Shown here one piece after another: positions 1 through 7,898 of a stretch of DNA of 28,836 nt (its first letter is position 1; every line of letters starts with the position of its first letter). The notes below the pieces were generated by a model that made no database searches, was not told the DNA's origin, and worked only from the letters and a program-made list of their open reading frames with translations. Location: assembly GCA_902984215.1 (NCBI GenBank), contig CADWAF010000022.1, positions 1-28,836 of the forward strand. The letters run 5' to 3'. The DNA is from Willaertia magna (taxonomy: Eukaryota; Heterolobosea; Eutetramitea; Acrasida; Naegleriidae). The position numbers and the translations under genes were made by a program.

Positions 1-360
1 AAAGCTCTTGTTAAATACCTTTACCTAGAGGATATTGACGCTTTGTTGATTGGTCTGTCTGACAGTGATTTAGAGGTGTTATTTGAAATTGGTAACAAAT
101 TGGAGATTCAGTCAATTATGGCGGTAGAAGCCAGAAAACTAGCCAAGAACTTAAATATGAGCAACATTGGTAAAATCTACACAATTGCTTATCAGGCTGA
201 AGATACAGAAATACAAGAACAAGTAATACACTACATATGGGCAAATTGGAGCACTATAGATAAGAAGCAACTAGAAAAACAATTTGAAAAATCTGTTTTC
301 AATAAGCTAATGGGCATTGCTGAAATTTATAATTTTAATAGAAGGCCAGCTGTTTTATAG
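1..360 (+). CDS. BTB-like protein, 3' partial (duplicate copy)
   Basis: The frame is open from base 1 and ends with TAG at 358-360. The 119 residues are identical to the C-terminal part of the intact gene at 4213-5208 (residues 213 to 331 there). This part covers the end of the second BTB fold and the helical region after it. The 5' part lies outside the window. Under the tandem-unit model it should be complete upstream, since the duplicated unit would include the whole gene. Confidence 0.85.
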   Translation, partial: KALVKYLYLEDIDALLIGLSDSDLEVLFEIGNKLEIQSIMAVEARKLAKNLNMSNIGKIYTIAYQAEDTEIQEQVIHYIWANWSTIDKKQLEKQFEKSVFNKLMGIAEIYNFNRRPAVL

Positions 361-1055
361 ATCTGTTAAGGTATTGTATAGATTGTGTACTACCACATAA
401 TATCAGGCACCAAGGTTGCTGGAGGACTAAATAAATGTACATTATTGGCAAATGGAGTTCTCTTGTTGAAACTTTAAAAAAACTCGCTACACCGTTATGT
501 TGAGTGGCATCAGAAAACATCCTTTCTATCGTTCACTACAAAACAAGCAAAAGAAAAGAAAGAATTTTTTGAAACAGCTACAAAGCATAAACCAAAATTC
601 AAATTATTCCTCACTATTAACACGAATGGGTAATGATAATTCTTCTTTTGAAGACGATTCTAGAATGGATAATCATAAATTCTATACCAACAAAATACCC
701 TCTATCCCTAATGGTGACTTTCTCCAAAATATTCACTTGAAATGGTTCGGAAATTGGAAGCTTTTAGAAAGACATCACGGGTACATACAAGTAAGTAGTT
801 AAAATATACTGAATTATCAACATTGATGTTTTTTCCAATACAGTTTCTTTTTCCTATACGACTTGCTGGCCTCAACGATTTTGCACAACCACTTACCTTT
901 AATGAAGTTAAAGTTTTTCGAAAGGATGAAGAAATTAAATACAGATTTATAAAATCATATAAATTAATGCTAGATTTTTATGGGCTAGTCTTAGAAGATG
1001 AATTAAAAGGTGTAGTCAGCAGAAATCCAGCCACTTATAAAGATAGATATTACCA
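1..1055. repeat. Segmental duplication, copy 1 (tail of a 4848-bp tandem unit)
   Basis: Read base by base against 4849-5903, this stretch shows no difference that I could find, at a constant offset of 4848 with no indels. Identity stops at 1056 (g) versus 5904 (t), inside exon 2 of the OGFr-domain gene. It contains the 3' end of the BTB-like gene, a 136-bp spacer, OGFr exon 1, its 53-nt intron and part of exon 2. The left edge is not visible because the repeat runs off the window. The simplest model is a tandem duplication of 1056-5903, so that bases 1-1055 are the end of the preceding unit. An assembly duplication is the main alternative. Confidence 0.95.
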
Positions 1056-1176
1056 GTTAAGTTATTCCATTTTTAGAAGTAAAAGCATGTTGGAAAAGAG
1101 GAAAACTTCCAGTCCTCTTCATTACTCAAAAGATGAAAGAAGTTCAACTGCTATTGGCAAAAAATTAGAATACTAA
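497..1176 (+). pseudogene. Truncated OGFr-domain gene fused to foreign tail at duplication junction
   Basis: Exon 1 (497-790), the intron (791-843, GTAAGT...CAG) and the start of exon 2 (844 onward) match the intact gene at 5345-6321. At 1055/1056 the match ends and the frame runs on through unrelated sequence to a TAA at 1174-1176. The chimeric product would be about 208 residues: the first 168 of the OGFr-domain protein plus about 40 junction-derived residues. It lacks the conserved HN-x-LRITRILK segment (residues 175-185 of the intact protein) and everything after it. It keeps the upstream sequence of the intact gene, so it may be transcribed. It is most likely non-functional. Confidence 0.8.
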
Positions 1177-1219
1177 ATGCGTCATTACTGAGACAAAGGT
1201 AGAAAAAATGTAAATATAG

Positions 1220-1404
1220 GGATTACCAGTTGAAATACTTATCGAAATTTTTAAATTTACTTCAAATTATTTATTTCTTTTAAGTGATTTATCTCTAGTT
1301 TGTAAAGAATGGAATAATGCAATAACGAGTGAACCATTTTGTGAATTTTTATATACTTCTTATTTTGGTTGGAGAAATAATAATGTAATTATCAATCTTT
1401 ATTG
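1220..1404 (+). pseudogene. F-box fragment, 5'-truncated
   Basis: Translation from 1220 gives an F-box-like start, GLPVEILIEIF, followed by LSDLSLVCKEWNNAI, which fits the LP-x-E-x-L...DL-x-x-LxxVCK-x-W pattern. The frame stops with TGA at 1402-1404, shortly after the domain. Directly upstream is TAG (1217-1219), which could be a splice acceptor (aatatag|GG), but I found no convincing donor-linked ATG exon. The nearest upstream ATG (1087) opens a short frame in another phase. The position just right of the duplication junction suggests that the gene lost its 5' part when the junction formed. It could also be a small spliced gene. Confidence 0.5.
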
Positions 1405-1409
1405 AAAAA

Positions 1410-2520
1410 TTAAATTTTGGAAATTTGCCAAATGAATTTGAGACTTCCACCAAAGTGAATAATCAACGTGCCATCCCCTAACCTTCCCCCAATGTTTACT
1501 CCAAATGTAAATACAGCAACGGCTGAGAAATGACAAGCTATATCGATAGCAACATATCCATTAAGCTCTGAAAAACCACTTGGAACAGTATAAACCGGAC
1601 CAAAAACACTGTCATTTGTAAGTTGTCCCCAGAAAATTACGACCCCCCTGTTGGAAAGAGCTACCACATGCTTCCATGCATTACATATTTTTTTAATTAC
1701 TATACCATTATTACTAAAGTATGTCATTAACGCAGGTGCAGCATTATAACTGGACTTTCCATCCCCCATTTGTCCACCATTTCCAAAACCCCAAGCATAT
1801 ACCTTACCACTTTTTGTCAAACCAAAAACACTTAAGGACCCCTCTACTTGTACCCAAGGGTCACTTGCATTTACGTTTGTAAAATCCAAAAGGACTGGGG
1901 TTACTCTGTTAATTGCGCTAGATTCTACTTGTTTGTAAGCGTTGTTGCCACATCCATAGACAGTTCCATCATTTAATCCCCAAAAAGTAATATCCATACC
2001 TAGAAAAACAGCTGAAACACTACTGGTCGGGAAGGGAGTTGGTACTGGGAATGGATTCCTCCTGAAAGAAGATGAACCTAAATAAACGTTAAAATTTAAT
2101 AAATTTGTAAATTACTTGCCTACAGAGACTAAAGGATCACATAATTGAGCAACATTATTTCTTCCAAAACTGTAAACAACATTATCCTCAGTGGTTGCAT
2201 ATGAGGTGTAATATGACGCTTGAATGTTTATAATTTTCTTACCATTCATTGCTGCCACATCTACGTAATCTGGATAGTATCTGTTTAGCTCATCTCCTGT
2301 ACCTAATTGACCTTAAGCATTATCGCCCCACGCGACCAATTTATTGTCAGTTGTTAATGCTAGACAGTGATAATAACCGCAAACTAATTTTTGTATTACC
2401 TTTCCCTTTAAAAGTGTTTCCTTTTGGTTCATTAACTCTTCCATTTGTATATCCTGTGCTTGTATGGAAAGCATCATTAAGCAGAAACAAAGAAATAAAA
2501 CCACAAGCGTAGATAGTCAT
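1410..2520 (-). pseudogene. RCC1-repeat protein, broken by frameshift and nonsense codon
   Basis: The ATG at 2520 opens with MTIYACGF and RCC1-like text. About 110 nt later, in a purine run near 2399-2413, the reading must skip one base to continue as VIQKLVCGYYHCLAL, a canonical RCC1 strand. Next, WGDNA-stop-GQLGTGDE shows a TAA (2315-2313) where RCC1 repeats carry Tyr or Phe. Repeats then continue (VYSFGRNNVAQL, VYGCGNNAYKQV, VYAWGFGNGGQMGDG) to the TAA at 1410-1412. A 42-nt intron (2119-2078) with a GC donor (GCAAGT) and an AG acceptor joins two exons in frame. RCC1 propellers usually need seven blades. Here about five are recognisable and the C-terminus looks degenerate. The gene is probably a pseudogene. 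Confidence 0.75.
2078..2119 (-). other. Short GC-AG intron in the RCC1-repeat gene
   Basis: On the minus strand the sequence reads CTGTAG|GCAAGT...TTTAG|GTTCATC. Using the GC donor gives one leftover base that completes a GGT codon and restores the frame, while the nearby GT donors do not. It is 42 nt long, in the same size range as the GT-AG introns here. Confidence 0.55.
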
Positions 2521-2672
2521 TTCAGTTCAAAATTATTTTTTCGATAAATTTTTTAAAAATTAACTGCACTCATTTATTTTACTGTATTTACGGTAAATAT
2601 TTATATTATATTATATTTTGTATGGTAATGTGTTGCCAATATTGAGATTAGTTTTCACATACACTCAAAATT

Positions 2673-3899
2673 TTATCTAAACATATAAGTTCCTTTCCTC
2701 TTAGTTGTTGTTGATGTTGTTTGTTGTATGGCAGAGGAGGAGCTGGAAGTAACATTAGTATGGTGATGAGTTTCTTTAGGATTAACTTTAAACTTCTTAA
2801 TAAATTTATATAAATTTTGGTAATATCCAGAACACATCCAAGTTGCATTGTGATCTCCTTCTGGGAAGTATTTTACAAAACAATAATCGTTAAAACGACT
2901 AGAATAAATTTCAATTAATTTGTCCATGTGCTCACATGGAACCAGTTCATCCTTTCTTCCAGAAATAAACAATATAGGTAAATCTCCTCCCAAACGTTTG
3001 CGGTGATAATCATTTCTAAATTTAGAAAATCTCAAAACATTTTCATTATTCCAAACATTCCAATTAAAAAATTGTAAAATATTTCTTACAATTGGGTACG
3101 GAAATAATTTTGGTATCAAATCATTTACACTAGTAAATGTATTCTCGACAATAGTACCTCTTATAACATTACTGTATTTTGAACTTAAATCAAGTGCAAC
3201 AGCTCCACCTAATGATCTACCAAATAAAAATAAATTATTTGGATTAATATCAGATCTTTTTTCTAATAAATATCTTATCACTGTTTCGGCATCATCTTTT
3301 AATCCTTCTTCTGACGGTGTTCCCGTAGATTTACCATATCCTCTATACTCAACCATTAAAATATGACATTTACAAATATGATAAATATCTTTTACATTTG
3401 ACAATCTATGAGAAATATTTCCAGCGTTTCCGTGAAAATAAATTAAAGTAGGGGTATATTGGAATTGTTTCTTTAATGTCTTTTTTTTTAAAGATTCCTC
3501 TTTACTGAGTACTCCAGTACTACCAATCGATGTTGGTTTATTTGTTGGAGAAACTGGAGAGATACTATGATAAGAAATAGTGTCTTTGTTTGTATTATTG
3601 TTAAAGCTAAAAATTCCACCATTATTTTCCAAAGTACTTTCTACATTTGGAGAATAAATTAGAGTGCTATTCATTACTGGTTGGTATCTTATAAACCAAC
3701 AATGTATTTTCGCCTTACCATCTAATGTAGGTAAATATATATCTTCAAAAGGTAGATTAAACCTAGAAGGTAAATATAGTAAAGTTCTAGCCTGTCCTTT
3801 TGGTATATAATTACAATACAATAGTAAATCTTGTTTATAATAAGCTAACGAAAATAGTAGTACAAAAGGTATACTACCTAAGATCCAATAATATATCAT
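2673..3899 (-). CDS. Alpha/beta hydrolase, ABHD13/Bem46 family
   Basis: This is a 408-residue serine hydrolase-type protein. Residues 3-20 form one hydrophobic N-terminal helix, so it is probably a membrane-anchored enzyme like ABHD13 and yeast Bem46. The oxyanion segment HGNAGN is at 156-161, the nucleophile elbow GRSLGG at 227-232 (Ser229), the acid is probably Asp317 in SGRKDELVP, and His350 is in GDHN. This completes a plausible catalytic triad. A low-complexity insert (about 85-145) sits before the first core strand. The C-terminal tail is Ser/Thr-rich. The start is ATG at 3899. It is transcribed divergently from the BTB-like gene, with a 313-bp shared gap. The substrate is unknown; in relatives, thioesterase or lipid hydrolase roles have been proposed. 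Confidence 0.88.
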   Translation of the reverse strand: MIYYWILGSIPFVLLFSLAYYKQDLLLYCNYIPKGQARTLLYLPSRFNLPFEDIYLPTLDGKAKIHCWFIRYQPVMNSTLIYSPNVESTLENNGGIFSFNNNTNKDTISYHSISPVSPTNKPTSIGSTGVLSKEESLKKKTLKKQFQYTPTLIYFHGNAGNISHRLSNVKDIYHICKCHILMVEYRGYGKSTGTPSEEGLKDDAETVIRYLLEKRSDINPNNLFLFGRSLGGAVALDLSSKYSNVIRGTIVENTFTSVNDLIPKLFPYPIVRNILQFFNWNVWNNENVLRFSKFRNDYHRKRLGGDLPILFISGRKDELVPCEHMDKLIEIYSSRFNDYCFVKYFPEGDHNATWMCSGYYQNLYKFIKKFKVNPKETHHHTNVTSSSSSAIQQTTSTTTKRKGTYMFR

Positions 3900-4212
3900 A
3901 AGTTCGGAAACAAAAAAATAACAAAATATTGATCCGATACTTTAACTAGCTAGTTTTAAATGATGAAATAGCAACAACAGGCTGCAATGCAGTGCAGTAA
4001 AAATATTTTTATTTTATATTTGTGTGGGAGGTGAAATTTTTTTGTTAATTGATTACGTTGCCGAAACTAAGAAATTCAGTCCTTCTAGGTTGGAATTGCG
4101 ATGTTTATTGAAGTTTGTACAGAAATTATGTTCAGGCGCCCAAAGTGTCTACGATAAGGCAAAAAGGTTTTTTAAAAAAAATAATTCAGTTTAAAAATTC
4201 AGTTTTTTGATA
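3900..4212. promoter_or_regulatory. Divergent intergenic region between ABHD13-like and BTB-like genes
   Basis: These 313 bp separate two start codons pointing away from each other, so promoters for both genes should lie here. The sequence is AT-rich. The only structures I noticed are a perfect 12-bp palindrome, AACTAGCTAGTT, at 3944-3955 and a short GC-richer patch near 4130-4150. No RNA gene was recognised. Confidence 0.5.
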
Positions 4213-5208
4213 ATGAGTAGCAGCAGACCTGCAAATCCTAACTTGGGAAAAAGTATTCGTTTTATTAAAGACAACAGAGATGATATTCAAGGATGCTTAT
4301 CATCACTTTATGATGCTATCATTGAGACTCAAAATGGAGAAAAAGTACCTTTCTATCAATTATTCATTAACTATAACGCTCCGGAGATGTTAAGTAGTTT
4401 ATTGAAGAAAAAAGACAAAACCTCTGGTATTGCTTATTTTAAATGCAGTGTAGATAAAGATATCGTTAATGGAGCCCTAGATTATATCTTAACAGGTAAA
4501 TTAAACAAAGAATCACAGGACTATAGAAAAGTTGAAGAATTTCTTAGAGATATCGGTACAACAACAACTAAATGGGTGAAATACACCTTAGGAAAAATGG
4601 TTATGGCATCAGACGGATTGACAGACCTTAAAATTACTAGCTCCTCTTTAACTGAGGCTATACCAGTCCACAGAATAATTTTAGCTTGCCATTCCTTGTG
4701 GCTAAGAAAAAAGCTTCAACCAACCACTACAAGAACCTTAGATGTTTTGATAAAGAATTTACAATCAAAGAAAGACAATAGTTTTCAACAACCCATGGAA
4801 ATTAATTTGGATGAATTTGGAATTAAAAACACCAAGCCTCAACTAATCAAAGCTCTTGTTAAATACCTTTACCTAGAGGATATTGACGCTTTGTTGATTG
4901 GTCTGTCTGACAGTGATTTAGAGGTGTTATTTGAAATTGGTAACAAATTGGAGATTCAGTCAATTATGGCGGTAGAAGCCAGAAAACTAGCCAAGAACTT
5001 AAATATGAGCAACATTGGTAAAATCTACACAATTGCTTATCAGGCTGAAGATACAGAAATACAAGAACAAGTAATACACTACATATGGGCAAATTGGAGC
5101 ACTATAGATAAGAAGCAACTAGAAAAACAATTTGAAAAATCTGTTTTCAATAAGCTAATGGGCATTGCTGAAATTTATAATTTTAATAGAAGGCCAGCTG
5201 TTTTATAG
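4213..5208 (+). CDS. BTB/POZ-like protein (probable tandem BTB folds)
   Basis: The protein has 331 residues counted from ATG 4213; the frame extends two codons further to a TTG, which I do not use. Residues 130-260 resemble a BTB domain: DGLTDLKI is followed by PVHRIILACHSLWLRKKL, then LVKYLYLEDID and LEVLFEIGNKLEIQSI, where other BTB proteins show the VHK-x-IL...S-x-x-F and YLYtd...eLL-x-A-x-x pattern. Residues 30-115 (FYQLFINYNAPEML, ALDYILTGKL) may be a second, weaker BTB fold. The C-terminal 70 residues are helical and BACK-like. BTB proteins often act as Cullin-3 adaptors, but no partner is evident. Its 3' half from 4849 onward is duplicated at 1-360. Confidence 0.7.
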   Translation: MSSSRPANPNLGKSIRFIKDNRDDIQGCLSSLYDAIIETQNGEKVPFYQLFINYNAPEMLSSLLKKKDKTSGIAYFKCSVDKDIVNGALDYILTGKLNKESQDYRKVEEFLRDIGTTTTKWVKYTLGKMVMASDGLTDLKITSSSLTEAIPVHRIILACHSLWLRKKLQPTTTRTLDVLIKNLQSKKDNSFQQPMEINLDEFGIKNTKPQLIKALVKYLYLEDIDALLIGLSDSDLEVLFEIGNKLEIQSIMAVEARKLAKNLNMSNIGKIYTIAYQAEDTEIQEQVIHYIWANWSTIDKKQLEKQFEKSVFNKLMGIAEIYNFNRRPAVL

Positions 5209-5903
5209 ATCTGTTAAGGTATTGTATAGATTGTGTACTACCACATAATATCAGGCACCAAGGTTGCTGGAGGACTAAATAAATGTACATTATTGGCAAA
5301 TGGAGTTCTCTTGTTGAAACTTTAAAAAAACTCGCTACACCGTTATGTTGAGTGGCATCAGAAAACATCCTTTCTATCGTTCACTACAAAACAAGCAAAA
5401 GAAAAGAAAGAATTTTTTGAAACAGCTACAAAGCATAAACCAAAATTCAAATTATTCCTCACTATTAACACGAATGGGTAATGATAATTCTTCTTTTGAA
5501 GACGATTCTAGAATGGATAATCATAAATTCTATACCAACAAAATACCCTCTATCCCTAATGGTGACTTTCTCCAAAATATTCACTTGAAATGGTTCGGAA
5601 ATTGGAAGCTTTTAGAAAGACATCACGGGTACATACAAGTAAGTAGTTAAAATATACTGAATTATCAACATTGATGTTTTTTCCAATACAGTTTCTTTTT
5701 CCTATACGACTTGCTGGCCTCAACGATTTTGCACAACCACTTACCTTTAATGAAGTTAAAGTTTTTCGAAAGGATGAAGAAATTAAATACAGATTTATAA
5801 AATCATATAAATTAATGCTAGATTTTTATGGGCTAGTCTTAGAAGATGAATTAAAAGGTGTAGTCAGCAGAAATCCAGCCACTTATAAAGATAGATATTA
5901 CCA
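4849..5903. repeat. Segmental duplication, copy 2
   Basis: This is the intact-locus copy of bases 1-1055. It runs from inside the BTB-like gene through the spacer (5209-5344) and into exon 2 of the OGFr-domain gene. After 5903 this copy continues into the rest of the OGFr-domain gene, whereas copy 1 diverges at the same codon (CAT here, CAG there). Confidence 0.95.
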
Positions 5904-6321
5904 TTTAAACAGTTCTTTTCATAACTATCTCAGAATCACAAGAATTTTGAAATGCATGGGAGTAGTATTGGGGGAACATTACAAAGTTTATTTACTTAAT
6001 CATTTTGTTGTTGAAATGTTCAAGTATAATCAGTTACAAAACGCAAAAGACTCTCTAATTCGATATTGGCTGCCTACTTTAAGGAAACAAGAACATTTAA
6101 TTTATTTTGATAATTTAATTGAGGAACTATCTAATAATAAAAGAAAAATTGATCGTAATAACAGAGATGGTCATGGAGATGAATATGGTCAAGATAATTG
6201 GCAAACACAATATTATGAAACTGAAGAATACTTAAATGTTAATTTATTTGAAGATGAATACCTTAAGAGTAAAGATATTTTAACTCATCCAAAAGACCCT
6301 TACAGTGATAAAAGATTTTAA
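5345..6321 (+). CDS. OGFr (opioid growth factor receptor-like) conserved-domain protein, two exons
   Basis: Exon 1 is 5345-5638, the intron is 5639-5691 (53 nt, GTAAGT...ACAG) and exon 2 is 5692-6321. The product has 307 residues. The N-terminal 75 residues are basic and Ser/Asn-rich. The OGFr-type domain is about residues 80-205: HHGYIQFLFP (93-102), FAQPLTFNEVKVFR (111-124), SYKLMLDFYGLVL (136-148), then R158NP and HNYLRITRILK (175-185). These match the family signature (YIQWLFP, LT-x-x-Ei, S-x-x-LmLdFYG, HN-x-LRITRIL). The C-terminus is acidic. In animals OGFr binds enkephalin, but protist homologues have no known function and opioid binding should not be assumed. The stop lies only 23 bp before the epsilon-tubulin ATG, on the same strand. 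Confidence 0.88.
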
Positions 6322-6344
6322 ATTACAAAAAGTTGTAAATAAAA

Positions 6345-7852
6345 ATGCCGCGAGAGATTATGTAAGTAGCCTTGCATTTTCTTATTCCTTGTTCAAACAA
6401 TTATCGGAATATGATAACTTTAGAACTATACAAGTAGGTCAATGTGGTAATCAAATTGGGTGTAGAATGTGGGATTTAATATTAAGGGAACATGCTGCGG
6501 TGTTTCAAAGTAAAAAAACTCAATCCATAGATCTTTTGTATGATGATCCTTTATCTACCTTTTTCAAATGGGATTTTCAACACCAAAGAAACACGGGTGG
6601 TACAGATTATTTTGATTTAAAGGCTAGGGCTGTATTGGTAGACATGGAGGAAGGTGTTTTAACTTCATTACTGAAAGGAAATTTAGGTGGCTTGTTTGAC
6701 AAAGATCAACAATTCATAAGTGATGTTAGTGGTGCTGGAAATAATTGGGCTCATGGTCACGAAGTGTATGGACCTCAGTATCATAATGAAATTGTGGAGA
6801 AATTAAGAAAGGAGGCTGAGATTTGTGACTCATTACAGAGTTTCTTTATTTTGCATTCACTCGGGGGAGGTAAGGCAATAATAATGTACTTTTTATAACT
6901 TTTTATAGGTACTGGTTCGGGGTTAGGGTCATATATATCTAAAATAGTTCATGATGAATTTGAAGATATATATAGTTTTACTACATGTGTGTTTCCATCA
7001 AAAGATAGTGATGACGTAGTAACTTCTCCTTATAATGCTATTCTTTCCCTTAATGAATTGACAGAACATTCAGATTGTGTTTTGCCTATAGAAAATCAGG
7101 CTCTTTTTGATATGTGTCAAATGGTCAACTCATTAACAAAGAAAAAAGATGTAATTAAAACTGTTACTCAAGAAACAGAGGAAAGTAAACCATTTGACCA
7201 AATGAATGATATAGCAGCCTCATTATTATCAAATCTTACTTGTTCTATGAGATTTGAAGGTTCATTAAACGTAGATTTGAATGAAATTACAATGAATTTA
7301 GTGCCTTACCCAAAACTTAAGTTTTTACTTTCAAGTTTATCACCATTTGTTCTACCCAAGGATGTCAATTTACCCCCTAGAAGACTAGATCAAATGTTTA
7401 AAGATGTACTTTCCAAAGAATATCAATTATTAAAGTGTGACCCAATACATAGTAAATATTTGTCTTGTGGATTAATATTAAGGGGTCAACAAGCAAACAT
7501 TTCTGACATTAATAGAAATATTTCCAAAATGAAATCTACAATGGATATGATTTATTGGAATCAAGAGGGATTTAAAACAGGTTTGTGTAATGTTGCTCCA
7601 CATAATCAACCGTATTCTTTGCTTTGCTTAGCAAATAATTGTTGTTTTGGAGGAGTTCTATCGGAAATGGAGAAGCGAGCTTCACAATTGTACAAGAAAA
7701 AGTTTTATGTTCACCATTACACAAAGTACATGGAGGGAAGTTGTTTTGACAATGCAATAGAAAATATTAAAGATTTAATGGATGAATATAACACGTTGCA
7801 AAATAAAACAGAAGAGGAAGTACAAATACCAAGATTCATTCCCGAATTTTAG
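6345..7852 (+). CDS. TUBE1: Epsilon-tubulin, three exons with a 17-nt first exon
   Basis: Exons are 6345-6361, 6424-6869 and 6909-7852, with introns of 62 and 39 nt (GTAAGT...TTTAG; GTAAGG...ATAG). The product has 468 residues, close to the usual size of about 475. The tiny first exon supplies MPREI and splices in phase into IITIQVGQCGNQIG. The tubulin GTP motif GGGTGSG (153-159) spans the second splice site. Features typical of the epsilon rather than the alpha/beta class include LREHAAV, ARAVLVDMEEGV, GAGNNWAHGHEVYG, DCVLPI-x-NQ and NQEGFKTGLCNV. Epsilon-tubulin is needed for triplet microtubules in centrioles and basal bodies, so the organism presumably builds flagella. Confidence 0.95.
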
Positions 7853-7898
7853 AGACATCACAAAATGATTGTAAAATAAAATATTTATTTAATAAAAA

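Noticed and set aside
1410..1500. A third frameshift at the RCC1 gene C-terminus, where another frame reads on with a plausible strand
   Set aside because: The alternative frame is suggestive but lacks a diagnostic RCC1 motif, so I did not count it as a lesion.
2249..2512. 87-codon + strand ORF opposite the RCC1-repeat gene
   Set aside because: The minus-strand frames carry clear RCC1 repeats, and the + strand frame shows no recognisable feature.
3944..3955. AACTAGCTAGTT palindrome as a regulatory site
   Set aside because: A 12-bp A/T-rich palindrome in a single gap is not strong enough to call without other copies.
5639..5691. The OGFr exon 2 frame as a separate gene starting with MMFFPIQ
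   Set aside because: The segment before FLFP is an intron with GTAAGT and ACAG ends, and splicing restores the family motif YIQFLFP.
6305..6423. N-terminal extension of epsilon-tubulin by the in-frame ORF starting near 6305
   Set aside because: The extra residues come from the OGFr gene end and from a segment bounded by GTAAGT and TTTAG. The spliced 17-nt exon gives the canonical tubulin N-terminus.
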